DNA from: Proteobacteria bacterium ST_bin12
GTDB lineage: Bacteria; Pseudomonadota; Gammaproteobacteria; Burkholderiales; Methylophilaceae
DNA: 64,000 bases
NCBI GenBank assembly: GCA_002083635.1
Contig: MSXP01000004.1
Span: 186,001 to 250,000 of the forward strand
Direction of reading: 5' to 3'
Positions 1 through 8,147 of the stretch are shown one piece after another (the stretch's first letter is position 1; each line of letters starts with the position of its first letter). Both the position numbers and the translations under genes were made by a program. Under the pieces are notes generated by a model, which worked only from the letters and a program-made list of their open reading frames with translations, did not search any database and was not told the origin of the DNA.

Positions 1-833
1 CAGCACTGGATATCATTGCAGAAAATTTTGAAATTGACTCTAAAAAACTTGGCGTGCTTAATTTGAACGCGTTTGAAAATGGCGAAGATTGGGTGATTCA
101 AAAACTCAACATTACCAACCCTGACAGCGCTCTTTCGGTGCAAGGCAATTGGCATAATTGGACACGAAATCCTAATACAAATATTGTCGTATCGCTTAAC
201 TCCAATAATATCGGCAAAACTTTAGTGCGCTTTGGCCAGCCAGATACTGTTAAAGGCGGTGAAGCACAAATATCTGGCCGCCTAAATTGGGCTGGTAGTC
301 CGCATGAATTTGATATTACACGTTTGGCCGGCAATTTGACATTTGAAGCGAGCAAAGGCCAAGTGTTAAAAGTGCAGCCAGGCGTTGGGCGCTTATTTGG
401 ATTATTAACGCTACAAAGCCTGCCCCGACGGTTGAGCTTAGATTTTAGAGATTTATTCAGCGATGGTTTTGCGTTTGATAAAATTAGCGCTACCGCAAAA
501 ATTGATAGTGGAATTGTGCGTAGTGATGACTTTTTCATGACTGGTCCTGCCGCAGAAGCCAATATTAAAGGCGAAACTAATTTAAAAACCGAAACTCAGA
601 ATTTGAATATAAAAGTCACTCCGCATGTGAGTGACAGTTTATCGCTTGCCGCGTTGGCAGGTGGCCCTATCGTTGGTGCCGCTGCATTTGTTGCGCAAAA
701 GATACTAAAAGATCCTTTCAACAAAATTGCATCGTCCGAATATACAATTACTGGCACATGGGACAACCCTGTAGAAGTAAAATCGGATAAAGATGATGTA
801 CAAAAATCGATTAACCCATTTTCAGCCAAATAA
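1..833 (+). CDS. YhdP-like (TIGR02099/AsmA-like) envelope protein, C-terminal part
   Basis: The reading frame is open from the left edge of the window (first full codon at base 3), so this is the last ~276 residues of a much larger protein. The GTG at 54 is an internal codon, not a start. The sequence resembles the C-terminus of the YhdP/TIGR02099 family, AsmA-like proteins believed to carry phospholipid between inner and outer membranes. Features fitting that C-terminus are beta-rich repeats, the segment VGRLFGLLTLQSLPRRLSLD, and a late small-residue-rich stretch (LAGGPIVGAAAFVAQ). It is followed after 20 bp by the amidohydrolase gene and then tldD, the usual betaproteobacterial order. The N-terminal membrane anchor lies outside the window. 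Family assignment is from recognition only. Confidence 0.8.
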   Translation, partial: ALDIIAENFEIDSKKLGVLNLNAFENGEDWVIQKLNITNPDSALSVQGNWHNWTRNPNTNIVVSLNSNNIGKTLVRFGQPDTVKGGEAQISGRLNWAGSPHEFDITRLAGNLTFEASKGQVLKVQPGVGRLFGLLTLQSLPRRLSLDFRDLFSDGFAFDKISATAKIDSGIVRSDDFFMTGPAAEANIKGETNLKTETQNLNIKVTPHVSDSLSLAALAGGPIVGAAAFVAQKILKDPFNKIASSEYTITGTWDNPVEVKSDKDDVQKSINPFSAK

Positions 834-853
834 TAACGAATCTTAAAATTGAT

Positions 854-1711
854 ATGTCTACTATAGCCAAAAAACAATCTACACAATCTAAAAATACAGC
901 TAGCAGCGTTAAAGTGGCTGGCATTCAAATGGCATCTAGCCCGCAAGTATCCTCAAACCTGATAGAGGCAGAGCGTTTAATTGCAATTGCTGCTAACCAA
1001 GGTGCAAAAATCGTGGTTTTGCCAGAGTATTTTTGCATTATGGGTGTGAAAGAGATAGACAAAGTGGCAGTGCGTGAAAAAGCGGGCGATGGAATGATTC
1101 AACGTTTTTTAGCCAAAATGGCTAAAGATTACAAGATCTGGCTTATTGGCGGCACGGTGCCATTGACCAGCAATTATCCTAATAAAGTACGCAATAGCTG
1201 CTTAGTGTATAACGATAAAGGCTTGCAAGTAGCGCGCTACGATAAGATTCATTTGTTTGGCCTAGATTTAGGCACTGAGCATTATCATGAAGAAAACACG
1301 ATAGAGTCTGGCAATGAAGTGGTTGTGGTTGAAACGCCCCACGGCAAAATTGGCTTATCCGTTTGCTACGATTTACGCTTCCCTGAGTTGTATCGCGCCA
1401 TGGGCGAGGTAGACATGTTGGTAGTGCCATCTGCCTTTACCGAAACCACGGGCAAAGCACATTGGGAAAGCCTAATTCGCGCGCGCGCAATTGAAAACTT
1501 ATGTTATGTGATTGCACCGGCGCAAGGCGGCTATCATTTATCGGGTCGCGAAACACATGGCAATAGCATGATTGTTGACCCTTGGGGTGTAATTTTAGAT
1601 CGATTACCGCGCGGCTCTGGCGTGGTGATGGCGAATGTGAATCGCGATTACCAAACCAGCTTGCGCAGTAGCTTGCCCGCGCTAAAACACAAAACGATTA
1701 AAGCCATTTAA
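854..1711 (+). CDS. Carbon-nitrogen hydrolase (Nit/omega-amidase-like)
   Basis: A 285-residue member of the nitrilase superfamily. The catalytic triad is visible: Glu58 (VLPEYF), Lys131 (YDKIHLF) and Cys171 (SVCYDLRFPELY). The last motif is typical of the Nit1/Nit2 branch, whose members hydrolyse deaminated glutathione or alpha-keto acid amides, so a metabolite-repair role is likely. The true substrate cannot be read from sequence. The first ~18 residues (Ser/Thr/Lys-rich) precede the conserved core that starts at KVAGIQM. The start could therefore lie slightly downstream, but ATG 854 is the first ATG in frame. It is probably co-transcribed with the YhdP-like gene 20 bp upstream; tldD follows after 91 bp. 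Confidence 0.88.
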   Translation: MSTIAKKQSTQSKNTASSVKVAGIQMASSPQVSSNLIEAERLIAIAANQGAKIVVLPEYFCIMGVKEIDKVAVREKAGDGMIQRFLAKMAKDYKIWLIGGTVPLTSNYPNKVRNSCLVYNDKGLQVARYDKIHLFGLDLGTEHYHEENTIESGNEVVVVETPHGKIGLSVCYDLRFPELYRAMGEVDMLVVPSAFTETTGKAHWESLIRARAIENLCYVIAPAQGGYHLSGRETHGNSMIVDPWGVILDRLPRGSGVVMANVNRDYQTSLRSSLPALKHKTIKAI

Positions 1712-1802
1712 GGATTCTTAGGTTTAGAAATCAAGAATATACTTAACGTGATTTAAACCTAGACTGATATAGTAGAAATCAATACTTAACACTATAAAAC
1801 AC

Positions 1803-3269
1803 ATGAAAATTGAACAGCCAAATTTAACTAAAGCTAGCCACTTTGATACCGCACATGATGTGTTACTCAAACCAACAGGACTTGATACCAGCGCAATCCA
1901 AGGCGTACTAGGTAATATCATGTCGCACCAAGTGGATTATGCCGACTTGTATTTTCAATACAGCCGCAGCGAATCATGGGGCTTAGAAGAAGGCCAAGTT
2001 AAATCAGGTAATTTCAGCATTGACCAAGGCGTTGGCGTGCGCGCTGTGAGTGGCGAAAAAACCGCATTTGCCTATTCTGATGATATTAATTTACCCGCTT
2101 TGCAACAAGCAGCCAATGCGACCAAATCGATTGCCGCATTAGGCTTGGAACAAACGGGCAAAAGTATTGTTACACGCCAAAATAATCAGTTGTATTTACC
2201 ACAAGACCCAATCGCCAGCTTAAGTGCTGACGCCAAAGTAAAATTGCTAGAGCGTTTAGAGCAATTTGCAAAAGCGGTTGACCCACGTGTTACCCAAGTA
2301 ATGGCCAGTATTGCAGGTGAATATGAAGTCATCATGGTTGCCAGAAGTGATGGTGTAATGGCGGCGGACGTGCGCCCTTTAGTGCGCATTTCAGTGCAAG
2401 TGCATGCCGAGCAAAACGGCCGGCGTGAACAAGGTTCTAGTGGTGGTGGTGGGCGTTTTGATTATAGCTACTTTACAGATGAAGTCTTGCAGGATTACGC
2501 ACAAAAAGCCGTGCATCAAGCCTTAGTGAATTTAGACGCGCGCCCTGCCCCTGCTGGTAGCATGACGGTGGTCTTGGGCGCTGGCTGGCCTGGCATTTTG
2601 TTACATGAAGCAATTGGACACGGTTTAGAAGGCGATTTCAACCGCAAAGGCAGTAGCGCATTTGCCAATATGATGGGCAAACAAGTGGCCGCCAAGGGTA
2701 TCACCATTGTAGATGACGGAACATTAACCGACAGGCGCGGCTCGTTGACGATGGATGACGAAGGCAATCAAACCAATAAAACTGTCTTGATTGAGGACGG
2801 CATATTGCGCGGCTATATTCAAGATAGTTTAAATGCGCGCTTAATGAATATGCCGCTAACAGGCAATGCGCGCCGCGAAAGCTATGCGCATATCCCGATG
2901 CCGCGCATGACGAATACCTATATGCACAATGGCGATAAAGATCCAGCTGAGATTATTAAGTCGGTTAAAAAAGGTTTGTATGCTGCTAATTTCGGGGGCG
3001 GACAAGTGGATATCACCAGTGGAAAATTTGTGTTTAGCGCCGCTGAAGCCTATATGATTGAAGATGGAAAAATCACTTACCCAGTGAAAGGCGCAACATT
3101 AATTGGCAACGGCCCTGACGTGTTAACGCGCGTTTCAATGATTGGCAATGATATGTCGCTTGATTCTGGTGTAGGCACTTGCGGCAAAGAAGGACAAAGC
3201 GTGCCGGTGGGTGTAGGTCAGCCGACGCTTAAGATTGATGGGTTAACGGTAGGTGGTACTGCTTCATAA
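1803..3269 (+). CDS. tldD: Metalloprotease TldD
   Basis: A 488-residue full-length TldD. It forms the heterodimeric TldD/TldE (PmbA) cytosolic protease that degrades unfolded peptides, trims modified peptides such as microcin B17 and helps remove CcdA. The zinc motif HEAIGH lies at residues 268-273. The Gly-rich stretch before it (SSGGGGRFDYS) and the C-terminal GTCGKEGQSVPVGVGQP segment are family hallmarks. TldE/PmbA is not in the window. An efficient hairpin terminator follows 12 bp after the stop codon, so this is the last gene of its transcript. Confidence 0.96.
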   Translation: MKIEQPNLTKASHFDTAHDVLLKPTGLDTSAIQGVLGNIMSHQVDYADLYFQYSRSESWGLEEGQVKSGNFSIDQGVGVRAVSGEKTAFAYSDDINLPALQQAANATKSIAALGLEQTGKSIVTRQNNQLYLPQDPIASLSADAKVKLLERLEQFAKAVDPRVTQVMASIAGEYEVIMVARSDGVMAADVRPLVRISVQVHAEQNGRREQGSSGGGGRFDYSYFTDEVLQDYAQKAVHQALVNLDARPAPAGSMTVVLGAGWPGILLHEAIGHGLEGDFNRKGSSAFANMMGKQVAAKGITIVDDGTLTDRRGSLTMDDEGNQTNKTVLIEDGILRGYIQDSLNARLMNMPLTGNARRESYAHIPMPRMTNTYMHNGDKDPAEIIKSVKKGLYAANFGGGQVDITSGKFVFSAAEAYMIEDGKITYPVKGATLIGNGPDVLTRVSMIGNDMSLDSGVGTCGKEGQSVPVGVGQPTLKIDGLTVGGTAS

Positions 3270-3281
3270 AATCAACCAAAT

Positions 3282-3309
3282 AAAAAAGGCCGCATATGCG
3301 GCCTTTTTT
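3282..3309 (+). terminator. Rho-independent terminator of tldD
   Basis: A run of A, a perfect GGCCGC-ATAT-GCGGCC hairpin and a run of six T. Because both sides carry A/T tracts it can also act on the convergent efp transcript. Confidence 0.92.
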
Positions 3310-3359
3310 ATTACTCATAGAAACTCTTAAACATTTTTTTGCTAAATTAGACTAGACGT

Positions 3360-3414
3360 AAAGTTAAAATTTGACCGCGCATATAATTGATATGTAAGGG
3401 AAAATTTTAACTTT
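3360..3414. repeat. 13-bp perfect inverted repeat between tldD and efp
   Basis: Arms AAAGTTAAAATTT (3360-3372) and AAATTTTAACTTT (3402-3414) are exact reverse complements with a 29-bp GC-richer spacer. It lies in the convergent gap between tldD and efp, 35 bp past the efp stop. It may be an AT-rich terminator or mRNA-stabilising hairpin for efp. It is separate from the tldD terminator. Confidence 0.5.
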
Positions 3415-3448
3415 GCAACGACGTATAATGACGCAAAAATATGTTTAA

Positions 3449-4009
3449 TTATTTTAGTACGCGGTTACGGTATTCACCTGTTCTTGTATCAATCTCAATC
3501 TTGTCACCTTGCGCTACAAATAATGGCACTGGAATCTCAAAGCCTGTCGCCAGTTTAGCAGGTTTCATTACCTTGCCTGATGTATCGCCTTTTACGGCTG
3601 GCTCGGTATAAGTCACTTCGCGCACAACTGTTGTTGGCAACTCTACAGAGATGGCTTTACCTTCATAAAAACGAATATCGACCGGCATTGAATCTTCTAA
3701 AAATGGTAGCGCGTCTTCCATAAACTCTGCATCTACGTCATATTGGTTATATTCTGCATCCATAAATACATAAGTTGGATCGGCAAAATATGAGTATGTG
3801 GCTTCTTTTTTCTCTAAAACAATCACGTCAAATTTGTCGCCTGCGCCGTAAATCGTCTCGCTTGGCGCATCGGTTAACAAGTTTTTAAACTTCATTTTAA
3901 CAACGGCTGTGCTGCGGCCAGATTTATTGTATTCGGCTTTTACCACCACTAATGGTACGCCATCGGCCATAATCACGTTACCGGCGCGGAGTTCTTGAGC
4001 TGTTTTCAT
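3449..4009 (-). CDS. efp: Translation elongation factor P
   Basis: A 186-residue EF-P, which binds the ribosomal E-site and relieves stalling at polyproline stretches. The loop tip reads NKSGRST with Arg at position 32, the residue that EarP glycosylates with rhamnose in the arginine-type subfamily; lysine-type EF-Ps carry Lys instead. The matching modification enzyme earP lies immediately upstream on the same strand, 108 bp away. ATG 4009 gives the canonical N-terminus MKTAQELRAGNV. Three-domain length is complete. Confidence 0.97.
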   Translation of the reverse strand: MKTAQELRAGNVIMADGVPLVVVKAEYNKSGRSTAVVKMKFKNLLTDAPSETIYGAGDKFDVIVLEKKEATYSYFADPTYVFMDAEYNQYDVDAEFMEDALPFLEDSMPVDIRFYEGKAISVELPTTVVREVTYTEPAVKGDTSGKVMKPAKLATGFEIPVPLFVAQGDKIEIDTRTGEYRNRVLK

Positions 4010-4117
4010 TGGTTGCCTTACTATTAATTAGTTTGAGATATCAAGTATTGGGTTGGAATATTAAGCCGCGCATTATACCTAAACTATTCTTTTTTAACCA
4101 GTTTCGGCGTTTTATGT

Positions 4118-5248
4118 TTACGCAATATTATTGCAAAAGCCCACTAGTTTAGTGGCTAAGTCTACTTGTTTTGTCAATTTCTGCGATTGTTGCAAAGTGT
4201 ATTCTGCAATATAGGGCAGTTGGTTTAAATAATCTTGCCAAGTTGCAGGAGATAACTCCGCTTCAACCCAATCATCATGCGCCTGATAAACCGTTCTTTT
4301 TGCTTCAAAATCTGCATAAAACATATCTAAAAATGCATTAAGTTTTTTAATATGCGTATTTTCTTCTTGAAAATATGGCTGCCAAATAAACGGTTTTGCT
4401 GCCCAAATCGCCCTCACCCAGCTATCTTCACCGCGCACAAAATTAACATCACATGCAGCTAATAATGCATCGTAATCGGCTTGAGTTAAAAATGGCAACA
4501 CATGCAAATTTAGGTTTTTAAACGTATAATTTACGCCCACATTCAGAGTACTTAACCCGAAAAAGTTGCCGAATTTTTGCAAAATACCGCTTGTAGGCAC
4601 ATAGCAATCTGTAGGCCGATTAGATTCAGCCATTGCAACTAACAATGATTCAATCGGCGCATGCGGATAACAGAATAGTGATACTTTTAAGTGATTATGG
4701 TTGGTTAAGTCTTGGCTTTTGCAAAACAAATGTTGCTTACTTGAGCGATGCGCAAACTGCTGATTTTTTTCACGAATTAAACCGCCAGTATTTTCCCTAA
4801 ACCCAGGAAAGTAGAAATAGCGCGTCAACCCATTGGCTTGCGGTGATGGTTTGGCATGAAAATCCGCCACCCAAGTTTCTGCTGACAAATATTCTAAATT
4901 AATCCACTTGGATTTTTTTTGCGCCATCGCACTTAAATAAACTGCTGGCAATTCACAGGCAAACGCTTCAATCACCACATCTGCAGCATCGTTAAAATCC
5001 GTTTCTGCACGCCAACTTAACACATCAATTTCATCAATATTTTGCTGATTTAATGCAAGATTTAAAGTGGGAATGATTTTTTTTGCCGCATTCAAATCAT
5101 CTACAAAAAGTCGCACAACTAAGCCATGCTCATGGTTCAATTGTTTGGAAAGTCGCCAGCAAACGCCAATATCGCCGAAGTTATCAACAATTTTGCAGAA
5201 AATATCCCAATGCTTTTTCACTGTCAATGGATTCACAGCAAATCGCAA
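4118..5248 (-). CDS. earP: EF-P arginine rhamnosyltransferase EarP
   Basis: A 376-residue DUF2331/EarP protein, a GT-B glycosyltransferase using dTDP-rhamnose to modify Arg32 of EF-P. The N-terminal signature DIFCKIVDNFGDIGVCWRLS holds the conserved Asp pair (Asp22 and Asp26 here). The C-terminal domain carries VRGEDSWVRAIWAAKPFIWQ, containing the catalytic Glu region. The start is uncertain. TTG 5248 directly follows the stop of the preceding DUF3147 gene, and no good Shine-Dalgarno is visible there or before GTG or TTG codons a few residues downstream (Val5, Leu8, Val10). The family N-terminus usually begins only a few residues before WDIF, so one of those later starts is likely. Confidence 0.94.
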   Translation of the reverse strand: MRFAVNPLTVKKHWDIFCKIVDNFGDIGVCWRLSKQLNHEHGLVVRLFVDDLNAAKKIIPTLNLALNQQNIDEIDVLSWRAETDFNDAADVVIEAFACELPAVYLSAMAQKKSKWINLEYLSAETWVADFHAKPSPQANGLTRYFYFPGFRENTGGLIREKNQQFAHRSSKQHLFCKSQDLTNHNHLKVSLFCYPHAPIESLLVAMAESNRPTDCYVPTSGILQKFGNFFGLSTLNVGVNYTFKNLNLHVLPFLTQADYDALLAACDVNFVRGEDSWVRAIWAAKPFIWQPYFQEENTHIKKLNAFLDMFYADFEAKRTVYQAHDDWVEAELSPATWQDYLNQLPYIAEYTLQQSQKLTKQVDLATKLVGFCNNIA

Positions 5249-5599
5249 TTAATATAAGTGCATGCCAAAGCGTTTTAAACTTGTTGCGTAGAGATAAAAA
5301 ACCGCTAAAGTAAAGATAACACAACTGACTAAAGTGGGCCAAAAATCCCATTTAGGTAACAAATAAGGGAACAGCAAAAACATTGGCAACGTAGGAATCA
5401 CATACCAAAACGTGTAGTAAGCATGGTTCGATATTTTAGCTACTGGCTGATTTTCAATATAAAGCCATATTAATGTTAGCACTGTCACCAATGGCAGCGC
5501 TGCAAGCAAACCACCCAATTTGTCACTCACTTTAGCTAACTCAGAAACCATCACCACTACGGCGGCGGTGATTAAATATTTAATGATAAGGTAAGTCAT
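5249..5599 (-). CDS. DUF3147 family inner-membrane protein
   Basis: A 116-residue protein made of about four hydrophobic helices joined by short loops, matching DUF3147 (function unknown). A conserved-looking motif is SDKLGGLLAALPLVT. Its TAA stop abuts the first possible earP start, so the two are probably co-transcribed and translation may be coupled. ATG 5599 has an AAGGA-type ribosome-binding site. There is no evidence that it takes part in EF-P modification. Confidence 0.75.
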   Translation of the reverse strand: MTYLIIKYLITAAVVVMVSELAKVSDKLGGLLAALPLVTVLTLIWLYIENQPVAKISNHAYYTFWYVIPTLPMFLLFPYLLPKWDFWPTLVSCVIFTLAVFYLYATSLKRFGMHLY

Positions 5600-5635
5600 A
5601 AAACAGTATCCTTAGATTTACAGCTACGCAAGCGC

Positions 5636-5674
5636 GTCATGATGAATTCAATTTTTACTTGAGCTCATCATGAC
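5636..5674. repeat. 10-bp inverted repeat upstream of the DUF3147 gene
   Basis: GTCATGATGA (5636-5645) and TCATCATGAC (5665-5674) are exact reverse complements with a 19-bp spacer. The element lies between the metal cluster's last gene (stop at 5699) and the DUF3147 start at 5599. It could be an operator or a weak terminator; no T-run follows. Confidence 0.35.
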
Positions 5675-5698
5675 TATTAGCATGATTATAAATGATAG

Positions 5699-6118
5699 CT
5701 AAATTAACAGTGGCGCAATAAAAGCAAAAAAGGCCCCAACGGTATATATACCTAACGATAGCCAATATATTCGCAAAGCGCTTTTACGCGTTTTGGTGCA
5801 AACTGCCGCTAATGTTGGGTCTGCCGGACATGGCGCATTGCGCGCTTGCCACTGTAAATAGCCTGCTATGGCCAACATAGCACCTGCCAACCCAAAAACT
5901 AGCGGCTTATGCTCACTTATCCAGATTAATTGTGGAAAAGTAGAAACTAAACTGGCAAGCGTTGCGGCTGAGCCAATCGCCACCAGAGTGGCGGGCAAGG
6001 CGCAGCAAATCAAGGTTGAGCCACTGGTGAATAAGGACAAAATATTAGCTTTATGCGCGGTTTTCACTGCGCTTAAATCAACATCAAAATCACTATCTGC
6101 TTGCAATTTTGCACTCAT
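5699..6118 (-). CDS. MerT-like metal-transport membrane protein
   Basis: A 139-residue inner-membrane protein with about three helices (near 26-60, 72-90 and 115-137). A vicinal Cys pair (Cys38-Cys39) lies in the first helix (STLICCALPATLVAIG). A second Cys pair (Cys97 and Cys107, CPADPTLAAVC) sits in the loop after helix two. This is the layout of MerT, in which the two Cys pairs pass Hg(II) inwards. No merR or merA is nearby, so mercury specificity is unproven and other soft metals are possible. Its ATG overlaps the stop of the upstream HMA gene (ATGA), implying translational coupling with that MerP-like partner. Confidence 0.72.
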   Translation of the reverse strand: MSAKLQADSDFDVDLSAVKTAHKANILSLFTSGSTLICCALPATLVAIGSAATLASLVSTFPQLIWISEHKPLVFGLAGAMLAIAGYLQWQARNAPCPADPTLAAVCTKTRKSALRIYWLSLGIYTVGAFFAFIAPLLI

Positions 6119-6459
6119 TTTTTCGCCTCTGCTTTCGATTCTAATTCGGCTTTAATATGCGCTACTGGATGCTCAGAAATTTCGATAGAAGTCACGTCAT
6201 AGCCCGCATCTTTAATGATGGCCTTTACTTTTTCATTGCTCAATGCTTGGCCATCCTTAAGTTCAACCGCCACAATGCGCTGCTTTAAATTCACATAAAC
6301 GTCTTTGGTTTGACTTAAAGCACGCATTTTTTTCTCAATGCCTTGCGCGCAGAACGCACACACCATGCCGTTTACATTGGCCTTAATCGTTTGCGTGGCT
6401 ATTGCGGCTTGGCTGAATAATGTTGCTGCCACTAAAGTGCTTAATAATAATTTTTTCAT
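6115..6459 (-). CDS. Periplasmic heavy-metal-associated (HMA/MerP-like) protein
   Basis: A 114-residue secreted protein. An N-terminal signal peptide (MKKLLLSTLVAATLFSQAAIA) is followed by one HMA fold with the metal site GMVCAFC (Cys34 and Cys37) and a charged Lys/Glu-rich tail. MerP and related chaperones bind a thiophilic metal with this CxxC and hand it to a membrane partner. The overlapping downstream MerT-like gene is the obvious recipient. An AGGA ribosome-binding site lies before ATG 6459. The outer-membrane protein gene ends 11 bp upstream, so all three form one transcript. Confidence 0.85.
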   Translation of the reverse strand: MKKLLLSTLVAATLFSQAAIATQTIKANVNGMVCAFCAQGIEKKMRALSQTKDVYVNLKQRIVAVELKDGQALSNEKVKAIIKDAGYDVTSIEISEHPVAHIKAELESKAEAKK

Positions 6460-6470
6460 GATTTAAGTCC

Positions 6471-7139
6471 TTAAAATATATACATAAAGTTAAAGCGTGG
6501 TTCGCGTGAGTTGTTCACGCCCGCTTCTACAAAAAAGCTTTTGTTGATCAGGCGCAACAAGGGAGTAATTTCAACTTTCTCTGATAGTCCGTTCATATTG
6601 CGCGCCTCTAAAATCAGCCAGGGCTGGGTTTTGTCATAATCTGTTTCATAAAATGAAAAACCCGCACGCACTGAAGTGAAATCGTGATTAATATCAGATG
6701 CGCGATAGAGCCGATGCGCCGTCTGAAAGTAAACACGTGTCGTTTCATAATCAAACTGAACGCCCGGCGTAATCATCACTTTATCGAAATCGCGATTTTC
6801 GCCAATCAGGTTATCCTCACCTTGCAAAGCGCCTATGCCACCCTGAAACCACAAATTAGCTTGCGCATGCGGCGCGTTCCAGCGTTTAAGCAGGCGCGTA
6901 TAGGTCACCTCTTCTAAGGTGCGCGATTTGCTTTTATCGTCAGCGCGCATATAAGTGGCACTGACACCAAATGCGTCACGCGGGGTAATAGCGTAGTTAA
7001 TAAACGATTCGCGCCAATTATTATTGAAGTCGCCCATTGCCATAAACGATTCGTCAAAGCCCATAGGGCCAGCAGTGGCGGGTTGACTGAGTAGCATGGC
7101 CAGCAACGGCAATACAATGTTGAAACGATTGTAAAACAT
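6471..7139 (-). CDS. Predicted outer-membrane beta-barrel protein of the metal cluster
   Basis: A 222-residue protein with a signal peptide (cleavage likely after ATA near residue 23). The rest is a beta-rich body of alternating hydrophobic and polar strands ending in ...RFNFMYIF; the C-terminal aromatic is a typical BAM recognition signal. No named family is recognised. It sits between a Cys/His-rich secreted protein and the HMA protein on the same strand, which suggests a role in metal sensing or passage across the outer membrane. That role is inferred from context only. An AAGGA ribosome-binding site precedes ATG 7139. Confidence 0.65.
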   Translation of the reverse strand: MFYNRFNIVLPLLAMLLSQPATAGPMGFDESFMAMGDFNNNWRESFINYAITPRDAFGVSATYMRADDKSKSRTLEEVTYTRLLKRWNAPHAQANLWFQGGIGALQGEDNLIGENRDFDKVMITPGVQFDYETTRVYFQTAHRLYRASDINHDFTSVRAGFSFYETDYDKTQPWLILEARNMNGLSEKVEITPLLRLINKSFFVEAGVNNSREPRFNFMYIF

Positions 7140-7220
7140 GATTTTTCCTTTATCTAGATGGCTGAATAATCAACCATCAAACCAAATGAATACGCCCGAG
7201 TTTAGGACGCAATTAGGGTA

Positions 7221-7598
7221 TTAAATAAAGGTGATGGGTGGGCGTTGCAGGTTTTGCTGGGGAATTGAAGCGTATATTTGATGATTAAAATCAAATACTT
7301 GAGTAGAATTTAATGCAAAATCAGATTGAATCTGTACTGGTATCGCCGTTAATGCGCACAAATTAGCACAAGTGGTTTTGCAGGATGATTTAGAATCAGA
7401 TTGGTGATGACTTTTTGTTGTCATGTGTTGATGACAGGGCATTTCGCTTACCGCGCTACTGGTATTTTCAGCCTGATATTTAGCGGCGTTAGATTGCATC
7501 ACTCTATTGCAAACTAGCATATTAGCGGTCGCCAAGGCTTGCATCGGCATTAACACCAGTAATAAATAAGCCACAAAATATGAAAAAGGTTTCAACAC
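7221..7598 (-). CDS. Small secreted Cys/His-rich protein
   Basis: A 125-residue protein beginning with a hydrophobic signal sequence (to about residue 25). A metal-ligand-rich centre follows: MPCHQHMTTKSHH around residues 53-65, then SSCKTTCANLC around 71-81. Such Cys/His/Met clusters occur in small periplasmic copper- or zinc-responsive proteins, including CopL-like ones, but no exact family is recognised. The start is GTG at 7598 and the ribosome-binding site is weak. It lies 81 bp upstream of the outer-membrane protein gene and 32 bp after greB, so it could be read from the greB transcript or from its own promoter. Confidence 0.6.
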   Translation of the reverse strand: MLKPFSYFVAYLLLVLMPMQALATANMLVCNRVMQSNAAKYQAENTSSAVSEMPCHQHMTTKSHHQSDSKSSCKTTCANLCALTAIPVQIQSDFALNSTQVFDFNHQIYASIPQQNLQRPPITFI

Positions 7599-7630
7599 AA
7601 AAATTAGGATAGGTAAAAAGTGACTTTAGT

Positions 7631-8140
7631 TCAAGTGCCTACATGATTAGGGTCGGTGTAGCGAATTTCCACCACTTCATACATCTCTTCACTTTTGGGT
7701 GTAATCACCTTAACTGTATCGCCCAAACCTTTACCCAGCATGGCTTTTGCCAATGGCGAAACCCAGCTAATGTAGCCTTTGCTTGGCTCTAACTCATCTT
7801 TGCCGACAATCCGATAAACATGTTCGCTATCGTCTACCAAATTAAATAAAGTCACCCAAGCGCCAAAAAATACTTTTTCCAGATGCTGCTGCAAACTGCT
7901 ATCGACAATTTCGGCTAAATCCATACGCCGCATCAAATGGCGGCAACGGCTATCAATCTGGCGTAAGCGACGCTTGCCGTAGATATAGTCACCATTTTCA
8001 CTGCGGTCGCCATTGCTGGCCGCCCAAGAAACGGTGCGCACCACTTCTGGCCGTTCTACCTTATAAAGCTGATGAAACTCTGCCTGCAAAGCGGCGAAAC
8101 CTTGCGGGGTGATATAGTTTTTTTCATCATTGCTTGCCAT
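7631..8140 (-). CDS. greB: Transcription elongation factor GreB
   Basis: A 169-residue GreA/GreB family protein. The N-terminal coiled-coil carries NGDRSENGDYIYGKRRLRQID (residues 43 on), with the acidic tip residues that reach the RNA polymerase active site and stimulate cleavage of backtracked RNA. The YIYGKRRLR stretch separates GreB from GreA, which has a different basic patch. The C-terminal FKBP-like domain is complete. The upstream hypothetical gene ends 7 bp before the start. Confidence 0.92.
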   Translation of the reverse strand: MASNDEKNYITPQGFAALQAEFHQLYKVERPEVVRTVSWAASNGDRSENGDYIYGKRRLRQIDSRCRHLMRRMDLAEIVDSSLQQHLEKVFFGAWVTLFNLVDDSEHVYRIVGKDELEPSKGYISWVSPLAKAMLGKGLGDTVKVITPKSEEMYEVVEIRYTDPNHVGT

Positions 8141-8147
8141 CTAATTG

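Noticed and set aside
1719..1761. Inverted repeat TAGGTTTA/TAAACCTA before tldD as a terminator
   Set aside because: Only 8 bp pair, the spacer is long and no T-run follows.
5699..6459. Mercury resistance operon
   Set aside because: MerT-like and MerP-like genes are present, but there is no merR, merA or transposon end, so mercury specificity cannot be claimed.
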